Below, in pieces: positions 7,125 to 8,957 of a stretch of 8,957 nucleotides of DNA. Made by a program: the position numbers and the translations under genes. The DNA comes from Betaproteobacteria bacterium UBA2293 (GTDB lineage Bacteria > Pseudomonadota > Gammaproteobacteria > Burkholderiales > Rhodocyclaceae): positions 1 to 8,957 of the forward strand of contig DDWF01000015.1 of assembly GCA_002345845.1 (NCBI GenBank), given 5' to 3'. The notes beneath the pieces were generated by a model. That model was given only the letters and a program-made list of their open reading frames with translations. It had not been told where the DNA came from and searched no databases. The first letter of the stretch is position 1, and every line of letters starts with the position of its first letter.

Positions 7125-7997
7125 TCAAGCAGCCGCTGGCTGCTTCAGCAACAAGGCCAGCGTCCGTGCCACCTGGTCGCGCAGTTCGCGGCGGTCGACG
7201 ATCATGTCGATGGCGCCCTTCTCGAGCAGGAATTCGGAGCGCTGGAAGCCTTCCGGCAGTTTTTCGCGCACCGTCTGTTCAATGACGCGCGGGCCGGCGA
7301 AGCCGATCAATGCCTTAGGCTCGGCGATGACTACGTCACCAACGAAGGCGAAGGAGGCCGAAACACCACCCATGGTCGGGTCGGTGAGAATCGAGATGAA
7401 CGGCAGACCGGCCTCCGACAGCTTGGTCAGGGCCGCCGTCGTCTTCGCCATCTGCATCAGCGAGAACAGGCCTTCCTGCATGCGGGCGCCACCGGAAGCG
7501 GTGATGCAGATGAACGGCATCTTCTGCTCGACCGCGACCTGGACGCCACGGACAAAACGCTCGCCGAGCACCGAACCCATGGAACCGCCCATGAAATCGA
7601 ACTCGAAGGCGGCGGCAACGACGGGCATGGTCTTGATGGCACCCTGCAGGACGACCAGCGAATCACTTTCGCCGGTATCGCGGTTGGCTTCCATCAGGCG
7701 GTCCGGATACTTCTTGGAATCCTTGAACTTCAGGCTGTCGACCGGCACCACCTCGGCACCGATCTCGTAGCGGCCTTCCGCATCAAGCAGGACATCGAGA
7801 CGCTGACGCGCATTGATGCGGTGATGATGACCGCACTTCGGGCAGACCTGCAGGTTGTTCTGCAGATCGGTGGCATAAAGCACTGCCTCGCACGACGGGC
7901 ACTTGCTCCACAAGCCTTCCGGCAGATTGCCGCGGCGCTGCTGGGCGCCCTGTTCGCGCTTGATCTTCGGGGGCAGCAGTTTGGTCAGCCAGCTCAT
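7125..7997 (-). CDS. accD: Acetyl-CoA carboxylase carboxyltransferase subunit beta
   Basis: A 290-residue subunit of the cytoplasmic carboxyltransferase (AccA2-AccD2) that moves the carboxyl group from carboxybiotin-BCCP to acetyl-CoA, giving malonyl-CoA for fatty acid synthesis. A four-cysteine zinc ribbon is complete: C33, C36, C52 and C55 (CPSC and CPKC). The crotonase-like carboxyltransferase domain follows from about residue 70, with [10 protein letters not shown] (167-176), [13 protein letters not shown] (206-218) and [11 protein letters not shown] (232-242), the active-site glycine-rich regions. Length is close to the usual 280-305. The ATG overlaps the trpA stop (ATGA at 7994-7997), and AGGTG lies five bases before it, inside trpA. 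Its final codons (KQPAAA and stop) form an 8-bp hairpin. AccD next to trpA and folC is common in proteobacteria, while accA is normally elsewhere. Confidence 0.97.
   Translation of the reverse strand: MSWLTKLLPPKIKREQGAQQRRGNLPEGLWSKCPSCEAVLYATDLQNNLQVCPKCGHHHRINARQRLDVLLDAEGRYEIGAEVVPVDSLKFKDSKKYPDRLMEANRDTGESDSLVVLQGAIKTMPVVAAAFEFDFMGGSMGSVLGERFVRGVQVAVEQKMPFICITASGGARMQEGLFSLMQMAKTTAALTKLSEAGLPFISILTDPTMGGVSASFAFVGDVVIAEPKALIGFAGPRVIEQTVREKLPEGFQRSEFLLEKGAIDMIVDRRELRDQVARTLALLLKQPAAA
7127..7145 (-). other. 8-bp hairpin at the 3' end of accD
   Basis: Bases 7127-7134 are a perfect reverse complement of 7138-7145, leaving a three-base loop. On the transcript the stem covers the last accD codons and the final base of its TGA stop is outside or at the edge of the fold's pair. 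The sequence that follows is A/T-rich but has no continuous U-run, so this may stabilise or process a 3' end, or act as a weak attenuator, rather than terminate strongly. Confidence 0.5.
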
Positions 7998-8800
7998 TTC
8001 TTCACCTCATCCACACCGCGACGAATGTCCGCCACCAGCGCCTTGACGTTGGTGCAAGCGGTTTCGCCGGTCGATTTTTCAATTTCTTCAATAATCCGGC
8101 TGCCGACGACGATGGCGTCGGCGAAGGCGGCGATGCGGGCGGCAGTGGCCGCGTCGCGGATGCCGAAACCGACACCGACCGGCAGGCCGGTCTTCTCGCG
8201 GATCGCCGGCAGGCGCTCGGCGACGGCGTCGACGTTGAGCGCCCCGGAACCGGTGACCCCGGCCAGCGACACGTAATAGACATAGCCGCTGGCAATCGCC
8301 GCCACCTGGGCAATGCGCTCCGGCGTCGAGGTCGGCGCAATCAGGAAAATTGGATCCATGCCGTGTGCCTTCATCGCGGCGCCGAAGTTCTCGGCTTCTT
8401 CCGGCGGGTAGTCCACCACCAGTACGCCGTCGACGCCGGACTGCGCCGCCTTCTCGGCAAATTTTTCCAGCCCCATGGCTTCAATCGGATTGGCGTAGCC
8501 CATCAGCACGACCGGGGTGCGGTCATCGACGGTACGGAAGGCGCTGACCAGTTGCAGCACCTTGCGCAGCGTCATGCCGCGCGCCAGGGCGCGCTCGGAG
8601 GCGCGCTGGATGGTCGGGCCGTCGGCCATTGGATCGGAAAACGGCACCCCGAGCTCGATGACGTCGGCGCCCGCCTCGACCAGCGCCTGCATCAGCGGCA
8701 CGGTCAACGCCGCCTCGGGATCGCCGGCAGTGATGAAGGGAATCAGCGCCTTGCGGCCTTCGCCGTCGAGGCGCTGGAAAGCTTTCTGGATTCTCGACAT
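7994..8800 (-). CDS. trpA: Tryptophan synthase alpha subunit
   Basis: A full-length 268-residue TIM-barrel enzyme that splits indole-3-glycerol phosphate to indole and glyceraldehyde 3-phosphate and passes indole through a tunnel to TrpB in the cytoplasmic alpha2-beta2 complex. Catalytic E49 ([11 protein letters not shown]) and D60 (MADGP) are at the same numbers as in the Salmonella enzyme. FITAGDP (22-28), GYANP (101-105), the loop-6 segment around SLAGVTGSG (178-186) and the phosphate-binding GFGI (211-214) and VVGS (231-234) are all present. The trpB stop and trpA start share one base (TGATG at 8798-8802), consistent with coupled, stoichiometric synthesis of the two subunits, and no strong Shine-Dalgarno is seen. 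The stop overlaps accD by four bases. Confidence 0.98.
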   Translation of the reverse strand: MSRIQKAFQRLDGEGRKALIPFITAGDPEAALTVPLMQALVEAGADVIELGVPFSDPMADGPTIQRASERALARGMTLRKVLQLVSAFRTVDDRTPVVLMGYANPIEAMGLEKFAEKAAQSGVDGVLVVDYPPEEAENFGAAMKAHGMDPIFLIAPTSTPERIAQVAAIASGYVYYVSLAGVTGSGALNVDAVAERLPAIREKTGLPVGVGFGIRDAATAARIAAFADAIVVGSRIIEEIEKSTGETACTNVKALVADIRRGVDEVKK

Positions 8801-8957
8801 CAGAAGGTAATCCCGGATTTTTCGGCCACCGTGTGCATGTCCTTGTCACCCCGGCCGGAGAGGTTGACCAGCAGAATCTTGTCTTTCGGCAGCGTCGGCG
8901 CCAGCTTGGCGGCATAGGCCAGCGCATGGCTCGATTCGAGCGCCGGGATGATGCCTT
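8800..8957 (-). CDS. trpB: Tryptophan synthase beta subunit (C-terminal 51 residues only)
   Basis: Only the end of the gene is present; the rest lies beyond the right edge. The 51 complete codons begin [20 protein letters not shown] and end with KSGITF and a TGA at 8800-8802. The visible LSGRGDKDM segment is the conserved C-terminal motif whose serine sits near the pyridine nitrogen of PLP, and the PALE segment carries the conserved glutamate close to the cofactor. TrpB joins indole to serine to give tryptophan. The identity is secure from these motifs together with the one-base overlap with trpA. Confidence 0.95.
   Translation of the reverse strand, partial: GIIPALESSHALAYAAKLAPTLPKDKILLVNLSGRGDKDMHTVAEKSGITF

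Overview
The window reads as an ordinary, high-G+C chromosomal segment from a betaproteobacterium. Protein wording and gene order suggest the Rhodocyclales (Dechloromonas/Azoarcus-like), but that placement is inferred from recalled family resemblance and no search was run. Every gene I can support lies on the minus strand, so transcription runs from high to low coordinates. I see no RNA genes, CRISPR arrays, insertion sequences, phage genes or tRNA-linked insertions.

Layout in transcription order: the end of trpB (cut by the right edge), trpA, accD, folC, a dedD-like SPOR-domain gene, cvpA, purF, metZ, an HD-GYP-domain gene, and, after a 49-bp gap, the first 163 codons of an RhlE-type DEAD-box RNA helicase (cut by the left edge). 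The trpBA-accD-folC-dedD-cvpA-purF-metZ order is a known proteobacterial cluster. Five junctions overlap by 1 or 4 bases (TGATG or ATGA). Two others are 3 and 13 bases apart. This points to one polycistronic, translationally coupled unit.

The unit combines the last steps of tryptophan synthesis (TrpA/TrpB), the first committed step of fatty acid synthesis (AccD), folate polyglutamylation (FolC), a division-associated peptidoglycan-binding membrane protein (DedD), a small membrane protein (CvpA), the first committed step of purine synthesis (PurF) and a direct-sulfhydrylation step towards methionine (MetZ). FolC, PurF and MetZ meet at one-carbon and purine metabolism. The last coupled gene encodes a signalling-type HD-GYP protein with a DUF3391-like N-terminus and an altered motif residue.

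The only real break in the unit is the 99-bp accD-folC gap. It holds an 18-bp-arm imperfect inverted repeat with five GATC sites, next to an 8-bp-stem hairpin at the accD stop codon. This gap and the HD-GYP gene are the two places most worth a second look. I found no convincing new biological system.
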